Source of the DNA: Bacteroidales bacterium
Lineage (GTDB): Bacteria > Bacteroidota > Bacteroidia > Bacteroidales > VadinHA17
Assembly: GCA_025358455.1 (NCBI GenBank)
Contig: JANYJP010000019.1
Location: 1-42,274, forward strand
Direction of reading: 5' to 3'
DNA length: 42,274 nt
Positions within the stretch are counted from its first letter, which is position 1, and each line of letters begins with the position of its first letter. Made by a program: the position numbers and the translations under genes. The notes beneath the pieces were generated by a model, which saw nothing but the letters and a program-made list of their open reading frames with translations, made no database searches and was not told where the DNA came from. This document shows positions 1-8,625 of this stretch, piece after piece.

Positions 1-162
1 AGCAATTCCATTGAAAGTCTCAACGACCTTGAGAAGACTCATATTCTTCAGATTCTCAATAAATACAATTGGAATATTTCACGTTCTGCAAAAGCTTTAC
101 AGGTCGACAGGGTTACGCTTTATAATAAAATTGCAAAGTACGGTCTGAAACCAAAAGCCTGA
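1..162 (+). CDS. C-terminal end of an NtrC-family (Fis-type HTH) regulator, partial
   Basis: The first 53 codons of the window, in frame 1, end in TGA and encode a Fis-type helix-turn-helix: an LNDLEKTHILQILNKYNWN helix followed by RSAKALQVDRVTLYNKIAKYGL. This is the usual DNA-binding tail of sigma54-dependent NtrC-type activators. The receiver and AAA+ domains would lie to the left of the window, so identity beyond the HTH is inferred. It is the nearest upstream gene to the signalling cluster that follows. Confidence 0.75.
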   Translation, partial: SNSIESLNDLEKTHILQILNKYNWNISRSAKALQVDRVTLYNKIAKYGLKPKA

Positions 163-216
163 TTTCAAGGCTATAAGGAAAGTATTTAATCATTGCCGAC
201 ACTCTTAATTCTTTAA

Positions 217-765
217 ATGGATCTGCAAAATATCACATTGATTTCATTCGGATATTTCGAGGAAAGTTTTCTAAGGAAAACTATCGAAGCAGTGAATAAA
301 GAGTTTCTGTTCCCTGTAAATATTAAGGAAGGTCATATTGATTTAAGTGAGTTTTATGATCCGGTCCGAAGGCAATATAATGGTAACAAACTGTTAAAGG
401 AGGTCGACTCTTTATATGCTTCCGATACTTATAAAACAATTGGATTATTCAATGTAGATCTTTTCATTCCTATCCTGACTTATATATTCGGTCAGGCGTT
501 TTTAAACGGACGTACCGGGATAGTTTCTCATTACAGGTTTAGCAATGAACGTTATGGTATGACCTCAGATGATAAATTTATCATAGATCGTTTTAAGAAA
601 GAGATTATACATGAACTGGGGCACACATTCGGATTGATACACTGCCATATTTCAACATGTGTTATGAGATCGAGTACTTATGTTGAAGATATTGATCAGA
701 AAAGTGAACACCTGTGCCTCAGTTGCAGAAATGGAATAAGCTCTGTTCTGCCGGGGACTGTCTAA
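217..765 (+). CDS. amzA: Archaemetzincin-family zinc metalloprotease
   Basis: A predicted small cytoplasmic zinc aminopeptidase-like enzyme of 182 residues, about the normal length for archaemetzincins. The diagnostic motif is visible: HELGHTFGLIHC from H132, with three histidine zinc ligands and catalytic E133, then four residues, CVM, and about 16 residues later a CLSC pair. The cysteines form the structural second zinc site that separates archaemetzincins from other metzincins. There is no signal peptide or membrane segment. It lies 54 bases after the NtrC-type regulator and its stop codon interleaves with that of the convergent response regulator. Physiological substrates of the family are poorly known. 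Confidence 0.85.
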   Translation: MDLQNITLISFGYFEESFLRKTIEAVNKEFLFPVNIKEGHIDLSEFYDPVRRQYNGNKLLKEVDSLYASDTYKTIGLFNVDLFIPILTYIFGQAFLNGRTGIVSHYRFSNERYGMTSDDKFIIDRFKKEIIHELGHTFGLIHCHISTCVMRSSTYVEDIDQKSEHLCLSCRNGISSVLPGTV

Positions 766-1142
766 ACTTTTTTTTCCTCTCCCAGCAAATCTGATACAGC
801 CTTCAGGAACTCTTTAGGGATAAGAGGCTTAGGAAAGACGGCGTTTGCCCCAAGCAGTTTAGCACCCGGAAGATATCCATCCGAGCCTATCCTGCCCCCT
901 CCTGAAATAGCTATTATCTTCAAATCAGGATATTTTCTTCTGAGTTCAAATATAGTTTCCAATCCTTCTTTTTCCGGCATTATAAGGTCGGTTATTAAAA
1001 GATCAGGTTTATCCTTGTCAAAAAGCTCCATTCCTATTTTACCATTTAAAGCTATGTTAACATCATGTCCTGCCTTTTCGAGCATTTTTTTTAACATAAG
1101 CAGTATCGAAGGTTCATCGTCCAACACAAGAATCTTAGCCAT
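762..1142 (-). CDS. Single-domain response regulator (CheY-like receiver)
   Basis: A stand-alone receiver of 126 residues with no output domain. The acidic pocket D8-D9, the phosphoacceptor D52 in LLITDLIMP and the conserved lysine K105 in FPKPL are all present; the switch Thr/Ser position is S80. It is the third gene of a leftward operon, three bases after the hybrid kinase, so it is the likely phosphotransfer partner of that kinase. Output must come from protein-protein contact or onward phosphotransfer. Its 3' end overlaps the convergent archaemetzincin gene by four bases. Confidence 0.85.
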   Translation of the reverse strand: MAKILVLDDEPSILLMLKKMLEKAGHDVNIALNGKIGMELFDKDKPDLLITDLIMPEKEGLETIFELRRKYPDLKIIAISGGGRIGSDGYLPGAKLLGANAVFPKPLIPKEFLKAVSDLLGEEKKV

Positions 1143-1145
1143 TAC

Positions 1146-3125
1146 TTATTCTGTTTTTACATTATTATTATCAAGAACTCTTCGGATCGCCTTGCTGAAA
1201 TCGTCTAATATCATAGGTTTCAAAATTACTTCTGAAATTCCGCAACGCGACAGCATTTCATCAGATAAATTGTCTGCAAATCCTGTTATAATTATAACTT
1301 TCAGCTCCGGACGGATCTTTTTCATAATCAGGGCGAGCTCTGTCCCGGGTATATTAAGCATATTCTGATCAGTGACAAGAAGAGCGTATTTATCGGGGTT
1401 GCTCCTGAATTCATCAAGGGCAGAGAGACTGTCGCTCTTTATTGTAACTTTATAGCCAAGGGTTTCGAGCATTTTCTTGCCCATAAAAGTAATTTCCGGT
1501 TCATCATCAACAAAAAGAATATATTCATCGCCTTTTACCGGTTTCTTATCTGATTTATCATGTCCGATAATTTCGGCACCATATTTTGGCAGATAAATAG
1601 TAAACGTAGTTCCTTTACCCGGATTACTGTCAACTTCAATAGCACCCCCGTAATTATTAATTATTCCATGAACAACTGATAAGCCCAGTCCTGAACCTGA
1701 CCCGACTTCCTTTCGGGTGAAGAAGGGTTCAAAAATCCGTTCTTTGGTATTTTGATCCATCCCGTAGCCGGTATCTGAAATGGTAATCCTGATGTAATCA
1801 CCTTTTTTCAGATTAGGGATCTTTTCAGCAGATTTCCGGTCAATATTAACTTCATCTAATTTTACTTCAAGTATTCCTCCTGTATTCATCATAGCATGAT
1901 TGGCGTTAGTGCACAAATTCATTACTATCTGATGAATATGGGTAGAGTCTGCCAGAACGCTGCCTATCCGGGGATCGAGAATCTGTCGTATTTCCACGCT
2001 GGGCGGGAAAGAGGCTTTCAAAAGATTAAGCGCCTCCGAGATAATTGGCTGAAGACGGATAGGTTTCTTATTAAAGTCAACTTCCCGGCTGAATGTAAGT
2101 ATCTGTTGTACGAGATCTTTTCCCCTGTGGGCCGCGTTGTTGATCTGTTCAATATCAAACCGCAGATTACTTTCATCGGGAAGTTCTTCAAGGGCCATAT
2201 CGGTATAGCCAAGGATAGGAGTGAGTATATTATTAAAATCATGTGCTATACCTCCGGCCAAAGTCCCGATAGTTTCCATTTTCTGAAGCTGGAAGAATTG
2301 TTTTTCCAATTCGGCTCTCTCCCTTTCTGATTTTTGACGTATTTCAATCTCGTTTTTCAGGTCAATATTTGCATTCGAAAGCTGTTTTGTACGCTCAAGC
2401 ACCCTTTTTTCAAGAGCGTCATTGGCAGTCTTGACATTCTCTTTTTCCTGTTCCAGCAAGATCCTCATATAAAACTCAGTTCTTGCAGAAAGCTCAAGAA
2501 AATAACTGATGAACATTCCAATTATGTTAGCGCTGATAAAGAAATAATTGTTATTAATAAGTGTAGTTACAGGTGTTTGAGAAACCCATATGGCTGATAT
2601 TTCATATGATATAACGATTGACCAGCCCGCTATTGAAGCATAAAGGAATCGCGCCCTGATAAATGTATATCCAAAAATGAAGATCAGAATGAGCCCTGCA
2701 TAATATGAATAGACTTGAACTTTTGTTGCATAAATGATCATTATTATGATACCAAAGCCCGTTGTGAACATAATAAATGATATGACTAACTGCATATATT
2801 TCCTGAATGACCTGGCATACGAAAAAATAAATACAATTAACAATACCGGAAAAACTATTCCAAATCTGATAACCCAGAATACTTCCTTTAAGGAAGGAAC
2901 CATAACTGCATCAAGAAAAGCGAAAGCACCATAGAAAATAAGCGATAGAATAAGAGAGAATCTGAAGGGACTAAGTGATTTTATAAAGTAGTCATCCTGA
3001 AATTCCTCCTCATTTTGGACCATATCACCTGTAAAAGAAAGAGTCAGGTAGTTAACTGACATTGATCCCTGGCTCATTGAAGGCAGACTAAGAAAACGAT
3101 TCCCCACATTCTTAAAAATATTCAT
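1146..3125 (-). CDS. Six-TM hybrid sensor histidine kinase with C-terminal receiver
   Basis: A membrane signal transducer of 659 residues. The N-terminal 50 residues look cytoplasmic. Six hydrophobic segments follow at roughly 55-75, 83-103, 110-132, 140-157, 160-182 and 193-212, with only short loops, so no large periplasmic sensor domain is visible. A coiled-coil linker spans about 222-285. The HisKA box GGIAHDFNN has H295, the N box lies near N403-N407, the G1 box is DTGYGM (451-456) and the G2 box begins about 475. A receiver from about 535 has D541-D542, phosphoacceptor D586 and K636. The short loops suggest it senses something in or near the membrane, which is inference. It lies 12 bases after the methyltransferase and 3 before the response regulator. 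Confidence 0.88.
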   Translation of the reverse strand: MNIFKNVGNRFLSLPSMSQGSMSVNYLTLSFTGDMVQNEEEFQDDYFIKSLSPFRFSLILSLIFYGAFAFLDAVMVPSLKEVFWVIRFGIVFPVLLIVFIFSYARSFRKYMQLVISFIMFTTGFGIIIMIIYATKVQVYSYYAGLILIFIFGYTFIRARFLYASIAGWSIVISYEISAIWVSQTPVTTLINNNYFFISANIIGMFISYFLELSARTEFYMRILLEQEKENVKTANDALEKRVLERTKQLSNANIDLKNEIEIRQKSERERAELEKQFFQLQKMETIGTLAGGIAHDFNNILTPILGYTDMALEELPDESNLRFDIEQINNAAHRGKDLVQQILTFSREVDFNKKPIRLQPIISEALNLLKASFPPSVEIRQILDPRIGSVLADSTHIHQIVMNLCTNANHAMMNTGGILEVKLDEVNIDRKSAEKIPNLKKGDYIRITISDTGYGMDQNTKERIFEPFFTRKEVGSGSGLGLSVVHGIINNYGGAIEVDSNPGKGTTFTIYLPKYGAEIIGHDKSDKKPVKGDEYILFVDDEPEITFMGKKMLETLGYKVTIKSDSLSALDEFRSNPDKYALLVTDQNMLNIPGTELALIMKKIRPELKVIIITGFADNLSDEMLSRCGISEVILKPMILDDFSKAIRRVLDNNNVKTE

Positions 3126-3137
3126 TCAGAAGTACTT

Positions 3138-4070
3138 TTATTTTCCCGACCTTCCTGTACAATCCTGTATTTTTGTTTTTTTAATTTTAAGAAACAGGTT
3201 GATCCCAAGCGGTTCTTTTTCTACGCTTACCAACTCTTTGTCGATGCCTGCATCAGAAGCGATCCGGTAAAGGTCTGATTCAGTTCTTAGGTTCAGATAC
3301 CAGTCGGATAATACCTCCATCAGCCTTCGTGTCGGATTTTTTGTACTGAAATTGCTTATCACCATCTCACCTTCATCCTCAAGACAATTGAAATATTTTC
3401 TGATAAGAAATGTGAAGTGTTTATCCTTGAAATAATCGAAAAGTCCTGCGCTCCAGATGAGATCATACAACTTATATGAATTAAACCTTAATGCATTTAT
3501 TCTGTGGTAAGAAACTTGTCCATTAAACCTCTCATTTTTTTTCATTGAGAAATCAATTGCAGCCTGATCAAAATCTATCAGGTCGAAAATTATACTATTA
3601 TCACCCATCTGGCTGGAAAGAAAATCATAAACATCTGAAGCAGGGCCTGATCCAAGTATGAGTACCTTTGCATCCTTTTTTTCAGATACAAGTTTATTAC
3701 AATATTCTATAAAAAAATCCTTCCTGTTTCTTACCGCATTCGCCCCCGGCTGGTTCTGAAAAAACAGATCCCAGTTCATGTAAGTGACATCTTCATTAAA
3801 ACTGAATTGATAAATTTTGTCAATAAGAGTGAAATCCCCCGGATAGCCATATGGTTTTACGAAGCCATGGCCGATAAGAGTATTCTCATTGAGAACACAA
3901 GTTATTTCTTCTCTAAAGCTATCTACTTCTTCAGGTTTTAAATTATTGATAATGGATGTGAACTTTTCATAATCCCGCGGTTCAGGACCCCCTTTATTTA
4001 TCAAAAATTTTAAATATTCTGAAACTTTACCACAAGGGTCAGTCTTGACTTCAGATAGCTTAGCTTTCAT
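3138..4070 (-). CDS. PhcB-like class I SAM-dependent methyltransferase
   Basis: A soluble methyltransferase of about 310 residues. I start it at the ATG ending at 4070; a TTG nine bases upstream would add three residues. A Rossmann SAM-binding motif lies near residue 135 (VLILGSGPASDVYDF), with an acidic D-F-D after strand 2 and DLIWSAGLFDYF as motif IV. Ahead of it are HGFVKPYGYPGDFTLIDKIY and NQPGANAVRNR. From memory these are hallmarks of the family annotated as extracellular factor 3-hydroxypalmitic acid methyl ester biosynthesis protein, which includes Ralstonia PhcB. It is the first gene of a tight operon with a membrane kinase and a response regulator, matching phcBSR logic. Methyltransferase is secure; substrate is inference. 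Confidence 0.75.
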   Translation of the reverse strand: MKAKLSEVKTDPCGKVSEYLKFLINKGGPEPRDYEKFTSIINNLKPEEVDSFREEITCVLNENTLIGHGFVKPYGYPGDFTLIDKIYQFSFNEDVTYMNWDLFFQNQPGANAVRNRKDFFIEYCNKLVSEKKDAKVLILGSGPASDVYDFLSSQMGDNSIIFDLIDFDQAAIDFSMKKNERFNGQVSYHRINALRFNSYKLYDLIWSAGLFDYFKDKHFTFLIRKYFNCLEDEGEMVISNFSTKNPTRRLMEVLSDWYLNLRTESDLYRIASDAGIDKELVSVEKEPLGINLFLKIKKTKIQDCTGRSGK

Positions 4071-4388
4071 GAAAACCAATTAAATGAAAAACCTGATATT
4101 AAATTTAAAAAACTTACTCCCCCACGGAATAAAGTTTTAAATGTAGCTTAAGTTTTGTTAATACAATCAAAAAGGATTTAGTTTTGCAATTAAATTGAAG
4201 GTCCGGTTATAGATTATTTCTGTTTTCTTTCGGGTCATAAGTTGGCGCGTATACGAATATAATAAGTTATGAAAATTAAAAAAAGATTAACCTGCCATAT
4301 TATAAACTGCATAATGCCGTTATTATTTTTGTGAAATAATCAAATTATACTATTTTTATAACATTGTTAACCATCTGATCTTCTTTGC
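4071..4388. other. Divergent intergenic region between the signalling operon and the SiaB-like gene
   Basis: About 318 AT-rich bases with no coding potential. It holds the leftward promoter candidate at 4138-4166. On the plus side an exact TATTTTTG at 4324-4331 could be the -7 element of the SiaB-like gene, though no clear TTG lies at the right distance. That element sits within a small 7-bp inverted repeat (ATTATTT at 4322-4328, AAATAAT at 4334-4340). No RNA gene was recognised. Confidence 0.5.
4138..4166 (-). promoter_or_regulatory. Candidate Bacteroidota promoter of the methyltransferase-kinase operon
   Basis: Read on the minus strand, TTG is followed after 18 bases by TACATTTA, a 7 of 8 match to TAnnTTTG. 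It would start a transcript about 60 bases upstream of the methyltransferase ATG. Spacing is right for the phylum; the last base of the -7 element is off. Confidence 0.45.
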
Positions 4389-5504
4389 ATGGATCTGACC
4401 CGACGTATTCGTGACAAAATGATGAATGAACGCCTGATGTTTGTATACAGGGGCGTTATAACAAATGAAAATTCTGTTCCCCTTCTGATGCTTCTGGAAA
4501 AAGAGATGGAGAATTCGGAATTTGGTTTTGTAGGCAGGAAACGACTCTTCATGTTTGTCCTTGAAAGTCTTCAGAATGTCTCCAGGCACAGTACCCATAG
4601 CCAACATGCTGATATGTCGCTGGTTGTCTATTCCAAAACAGACAATGGGTACACCGTGACCACTGGTAATGTGCTTCCTACTTCAAGTATCAGCGATCTT
4701 AAGCTCCGGCTCGACGAGATCAATAATCTTGAGACGAAAGAAATACGAAATGTTTACAGGCAAATGCTTAGTTCAGCTGAATACAGTTCAAAAGGAGGAG
4801 CAGGCCTGGGTCTGATTGAGATGGCAAAGAAAACAGGGAACAAGCTTGATTATGATTTTGTTCCTCTTGATAGTGAATACTCATATTTTATATTAAGCAA
4901 AACAGTTGATTCGGGAGGCGTCGGGATGCATCTTGGAGGCAAAGAGAAGCCATTTCATAGTAAATCAGTTTCACAACTTGAAAGAATAATGGCTGATAAT
5001 AATATTTACCTGATCTGGTCGGGACATATCTCTCCGGATGTTGGTAAAGAAGTGTTATCATTTACTGAGACAAAGCTAGCCGAAGAAGATGTAGAATCAA
5101 ATATCAGAAAAAGGGTCTTCAGTATTCTGGTTGAAATACTCGAAAATGTTTCCAAATACAGCCCTGGAAGGGAACCTGAGGAACAATTTGGTATGCCTGT
5201 GGCAATGATCAGATTAGAAGAAAAAGTATATTCTCTTACTACGGGGAATCTTATCCTGAATTCAAAAGTAGATCACCTGAAGGAAAAACTCGATACTATT
5301 AATAAATATGATAAAGTAGGCCTAAAAGAGTTGTTCAGAAAATCACTTTCAGGGCAGACTATCAGTTCCGATAGCACCGGAAATATGGGACTAATTGATA
5401 TGGCGAAAAAATCGGGTAGTAAACTGATATATCAGTTTGAAGAGATTAATGGTTTGTATTCCTATTTTACTTTGACAGTTAAAGTCGAAGACCGGATTGA
5501 TTAA
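4389..5504 (+). CDS. Tandem SiaB-like (DUF6272) kinase-fold protein, two domains
   Basis: A cytoplasmic protein of 371 residues made of two copies of one domain, about 13-172 and 204-366. Each copy has an N-box-like motif (E59-SLQN-V and E249-ILEN-V), a YTVTTGN or YSLTTGN strand, and a GLGLIEMAKK or MGLIDMAKK glycine loop. This pattern is that of SiaB-family protein kinases, GHKL-related enzymes that phosphorylate STAS-like SiaC partners in Pseudomonas. Family members are usually single domains of about 180 residues, so the tandem form is unusual. The second copy has lost one glycine-rich residue set (GNMGL in place of GGAGLGL), so it may be regulatory. No SiaC or SiaA partner is in the window. 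It is divergent from the kinase operon. Confidence 0.7.
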   Translation: MDLTRRIRDKMMNERLMFVYRGVITNENSVPLLMLLEKEMENSEFGFVGRKRLFMFVLESLQNVSRHSTHSQHADMSLVVYSKTDNGYTVTTGNVLPTSSISDLKLRLDEINNLETKEIRNVYRQMLSSAEYSSKGGAGLGLIEMAKKTGNKLDYDFVPLDSEYSYFILSKTVDSGGVGMHLGGKEKPFHSKSVSQLERIMADNNIYLIWSGHISPDVGKEVLSFTETKLAEEDVESNIRKRVFSILVEILENVSKYSPGREPEEQFGMPVAMIRLEEKVYSLTTGNLILNSKVDHLKEKLDTINKYDKVGLKELFRKSLSGQTISSDSTGNMGLIDMAKKSGSKLIYQFEEINGLYSYFTLTVKVEDRID

Positions 5505-6247
5505 GCTAATGTTTTAAAGTGAAGCGAAGTTCCGTCCCACTCAGCAAAGCTCCCATGTTTTATCCAGTCACCTAAAAATACTATTTCTGTGCCTTCGTGA
5601 AGCTTATAGGTCATGGCAAGGTGGCGGTGACCAAATATAAAATAGTCAATTTTGTCATTCTTGAGAACGGTTTTGGCATACCTTATCAGGTCCTCTTTTT
5701 CCTCTCCAAGAAAATCCATCTTTATTCCTTTAATTAATCTTGAGTTTAGTGACCATCTGTGTCCGATGCCTACGCCTATTGACGGATGCAGTGCTGAATA
5801 CATTACGCGTAACCCCTTGTTCCTGAATATTGAAAGAAGAATTTTATACCCGGCATCCTGCGTGCCTAGTCCCTCACCATGAGCGAGGTGGAATTTTTTC
5901 CCGTTGAAGTCAACCGTGACCGGTTTTGTATGTATTGTCATGCCACATTCCGAGGTAAGATAATCACTTACCCACATATCGTGGTTACCAGTAAAAAAAT
6001 GCACCGGGATCCCTGAATCGGTAATTGAGGCAACTTTGCCCAGGAATCTTGTGAATCCACGGGGTACAACAAGTTTGTACTCCCACCAGAAGTCGAAAAT
6101 ATCCCCGAGAAGATAAATCTCTTTTGCATCTTTTGCAGCCGTGTTCAGCCATGCGACTACTTTTTTCTCCCTCTCTACCGGGGGTGATCCTGCCGGTAAT
6201 CCAAGGTGAAAATCAGAAGCAAAATATATTATCCTGGAATCTTCCAA
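5501..6247 (-). CDS. lpxH: UDP-2,3-diacylglucosamine pyrophosphatase-like phosphoesterase
   Basis: A calcineurin-like metallophosphoesterase of 248 residues that should cut UDP-2,3-diacylglucosamine to lipid X in lipid A synthesis at the inner membrane face. The metal-binding motifs run in order: SDFHLG (D12, H14), GDIFDFWWE, GNHDMW, HGEG and FGHRHLA. The central IFRNKGLRVMYSALHP segment fits the lipid-binding insertion of LpxH-type enzymes. It is the last gene of a leftward run behind two TlpA-like lipoproteins, nine bases after the nearer one. Its stop codon interleaves with that of the SiaB-like gene. The main alternative is a related UDP-diacylglucosamine phosphoesterase of LpxG/LpxI-like role. 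Confidence 0.85.
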   Translation of the reverse strand: MEDSRIIYFASDFHLGLPAGSPPVEREKKVVAWLNTAAKDAKEIYLLGDIFDFWWEYKLVVPRGFTRFLGKVASITDSGIPVHFFTGNHDMWVSDYLTSECGMTIHTKPVTVDFNGKKFHLAHGEGLGTQDAGYKILLSIFRNKGLRVMYSALHPSIGVGIGHRWSLNSRLIKGIKMDFLGEEKEDLIRYAKTVLKNDKIDYFIFGHRHLAMTYKLHEGTEIVFLGDWIKHGSFAEWDGTSLHFKTLA

Positions 6248-6256
6248 TGTTTTTAA

Positions 6257-7417
6257 TTAATTGGTAAACAACTGATTGAGTTTGATTTGCAGAGATTTGC
6301 CATGAAGATTAGAGGCTATTATCGTACCATCTTTATCAAACAGATAGTTTGAAGGAAGTGACTTTATATTAAAAATCCTGGCATTTATCAGATCATTGGG
6401 GTCATCTTCCTTAGTACTTATCCAGGGTAATTCATCAAACTTTACGGCAGCTTTCCAGTCCGAATCACTCGCGTCGAGATTTATCTGATATATCTCAAAT
6501 CCTTTTTTATTGTAAAGTTTATAATACTCCTTAAATTGAAGGTTTTCCTGGACACAATCTTTTGAGTTTATAGACCAGAAGGTTAAGAGAACATATTTAC
6601 CTTTCAGCGAGGAGAGTGCAATTCTTTTACCATTGGCGTCTTTTAAATCGGGATCAAGTTTTGTCAGAGGTACATCTTTGGCTACACGTTGGAGTTGAGT
6701 AGCATACATTTGATTCATCTCCTTTGCAAAGTCACTGGCAAGAGCCTGAACATGTTTTGAGTTTGGGTGATGCAGAGTAAGTGAGTCAGTTACTATTTTC
6801 AAAAACTGGAGATCTTTCGGATCATAGAGTACATAGGTTTCAGGGTTTATCTTCTGATACAATGCCTTGATTGAAGCCATAGAGTTTACGTTACTCAAAA
6901 CGAATGCAATGCTTTTCTTCCTCTGTTCTTTTATAATTGCACTAAACTGTTCCTGCAGTGCCGGACCATTAACATCAAATGCAGGTTCCGTTGAAGCTTT
7001 TGTATATAGTGCGCTTAATGAATCAAGCTTTCTTTTTGTATCAGCAAGGTTAATGTCCAGAAATTGAAGCCTTTCTGATCCAGCTGATCCTTTTACTATA
7101 TAATTTGAGAATAGATTTTTCCCGTTAAATTCAAGGTTTATCTTTTCACCGGGTTCAGCCAGAAGTGTTATAAAATCAGAGGAAGAGAAACCCAGCTGGT
7201 AAAAATCAGCATCTGAGGCTTTGACTCTGAAACTGAACCGGCCGCTTTTGCTTATTTTTGCGGAGTCTATCAGAATAGGCGTATCCAAATCAAGCCGGTT
7301 TAGATAAATATGTTTTTTGGTCTCCCCTTTTATTACACCATTGACTGTGAATTTGCCTTTGTCTTTACATGCGGAAAAGATAATAACAAGGGCTAACAGA
7401 AAAAATACTCTTTTCAT
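6257..7417 (-). CDS. DUF4369/TlpA-like lipoprotein lacking the first active-site cysteine
   Basis: A predicted lipoprotein of 386 residues with the signal MKRVFFLLALVIIFSAC, the lipobox cysteine at 17. A DUF4369-like beta-rich domain occupies about 23-105, a helical linker 110-240, and a thioredoxin fold about 255-385. The redox site reads FWSINSKDC, so the first cysteine of W-C-x-x-C is S285 and only C288 remains. It therefore cannot run a normal dithiol-disulfide cycle. It is a tandem paralogue of the upstream gene, which has the intact WCAPC site and the same layout. A role in binding, or in mixed-disulfide trapping by the lone cysteine, is inference. It is co-oriented with lpxH. Confidence 0.8.
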   Translation of the reverse strand: MKRVFFLLALVIIFSACKDKGKFTVNGVIKGETKKHIYLNRLDLDTPILIDSAKISKSGRFSFRVKASDADFYQLGFSSSDFITLLAEPGEKINLEFNGKNLFSNYIVKGSAGSERLQFLDINLADTKRKLDSLSALYTKASTEPAFDVNGPALQEQFSAIIKEQRKKSIAFVLSNVNSMASIKALYQKINPETYVLYDPKDLQFLKIVTDSLTLHHPNSKHVQALASDFAKEMNQMYATQLQRVAKDVPLTKLDPDLKDANGKRIALSSLKGKYVLLTFWSINSKDCVQENLQFKEYYKLYNKKGFEIYQINLDASDSDWKAAVKFDELPWISTKEDDPNDLINARIFNIKSLPSNYLFDKDGTIIASNLHGKSLQIKLNQLFTN

Positions 7418-7458
7418 TAGATTTCAGATTACCGGTTTTTCTTTAATCAGAATAATAA

Positions 7459-8625
7459 TTATTTATTGAAAAGTTCTGCCAGTTTTAACTGTAGTTTTTC
7501 GCCTCTCAGGTTTGATGCTAATATACGACCATTCCTGTCAAGAAGGAAGTTAACAGGGATAGATTCAATTTTATAAATAGGTACAACAACAGAATTCCAG
7601 TATTGAATATCACTTACATGTATCCACTTGTCAAGCTGATCATCCTGTATTCCTTTTATCCATGCTTCCCTTGTCTTGTCGAGCGATACCTGGTAAATTT
7701 GAAATCCTTTCTTATGGTAAAGGCTATAGGCTTTAACCAGATTTGGGTTTTCCTGCCTGCATGGCGCACACCACGATGCCCAGAAATCGAGCAATACCAC
7801 CGATCCTCTTGTAGAAGAAAGCTTTATTGTATCACCTTTTGGTGTAGGAAGGCTTATCTCAGGTGCTTCAGTGCCTTCTGCTGCTGCAGATGACCCTGGT
7901 GTTACCCCATTCGGACCTGCAACGAGCTCTTTGACCTGGTCATGAAGCGTAATTACAGGATCATACCCAGGATACAAACTGAATAACGATGAATCTACTT
8001 TAATAAAGTATTTTAAATCCTTCGAAGGATTGAGAACATAAACATTGGGAGCTACCTGTTGATAAAGTGCTACAAGGCTAACCAGTGAGCTAAGATTACT
8101 GTTAATATATCTTTTTGTGTAATTATTTATCTCAGTCAGATAGTTCTGTGCCATACTGTCGAGCGATTCCATAACTGCAGATAACTGTGAATTGTTTACA
8201 TTCTGCGAATATATTTTATTAAGCCCTGATAACTTATTGATCGTTCTTCTTAGATTTTTGTTGTAATCAGCCATCAATTCTGTACCCTTTGAACCGGTAA
8301 CCGACACCGGATAATTCAAGGAATCGTGATGGGCATCCAGAATTAATTTTTCTCCGGGCTCAACAAGCATGGTCAGAAAATTGTTAGTATTAAGTTTAAG
8401 AAGGTAAAATGAAGGATTTTTAACCTCTTGTTTGAAGAAAAATGTGCCTTTGTCGGATACCTTAACTGAATCGACAGTTTTAAGTGCATTTGATTTAAGT
8501 TCATCAAGAAAAATGTATTCTCCTTTTACAGAGTTTGATAAAGTACCTGAAATACGCACAGTATTATTTTTGCATCCGGCAAGTGCCATTAATACAAATA
8601 AGTACAGAAAAAGCTTATTATTCAT
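7459..8625 (-). CDS. DUF4369/TlpA-like thiol-disulfide oxidoreductase lipoprotein
   Basis: A lipoprotein of 388 residues with the signal MNNKLFLYLFVLMALAGC and a classic LAGC lipobox at C18. A DUF4369-like domain covers about 23-105, and a TlpA/ResA-type thioredoxin domain about 250-388 has the intact FWASWCAPC site (C286, C289) and a cis-proline region IESIPVNFLLDRNG. It is predicted to reduce disulfides on the periplasmic side of the envelope. It is first in a leftward run, 41 bases before its degenerate paralogue and then lpxH. Such proteins are abundant in Bacteroidota and their client proteins are mostly unknown. Confidence 0.85.
   Translation of the reverse strand: MNNKLFLYLFVLMALAGCKNNTVRISGTLSNSVKGEYIFLDELKSNALKTVDSVKVSDKGTFFFKQEVKNPSFYLLKLNTNNFLTMLVEPGEKLILDAHHDSLNYPVSVTGSKGTELMADYNKNLRRTINKLSGLNKIYSQNVNNSQLSAVMESLDSMAQNYLTEINNYTKRYINSNLSSLVSLVALYQQVAPNVYVLNPSKDLKYFIKVDSSLFSLYPGYDPVITLHDQVKELVAGPNGVTPGSSAAAEGTEAPEISLPTPKGDTIKLSSTRGSVVLLDFWASWCAPCRQENPNLVKAYSLYHKKGFQIYQVSLDKTREAWIKGIQDDQLDKWIHVSDIQYWNSVVVPIYKIESIPVNFLLDRNGRILASNLRGEKLQLKLAELFNK

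Noticed and set aside
4356-4607. Short minus-strand open frames opposite the SiaB-like gene start.
   Set aside because: They lie inside a well-supported coding region on the other strand, show no family motif and would remove the promoter region.
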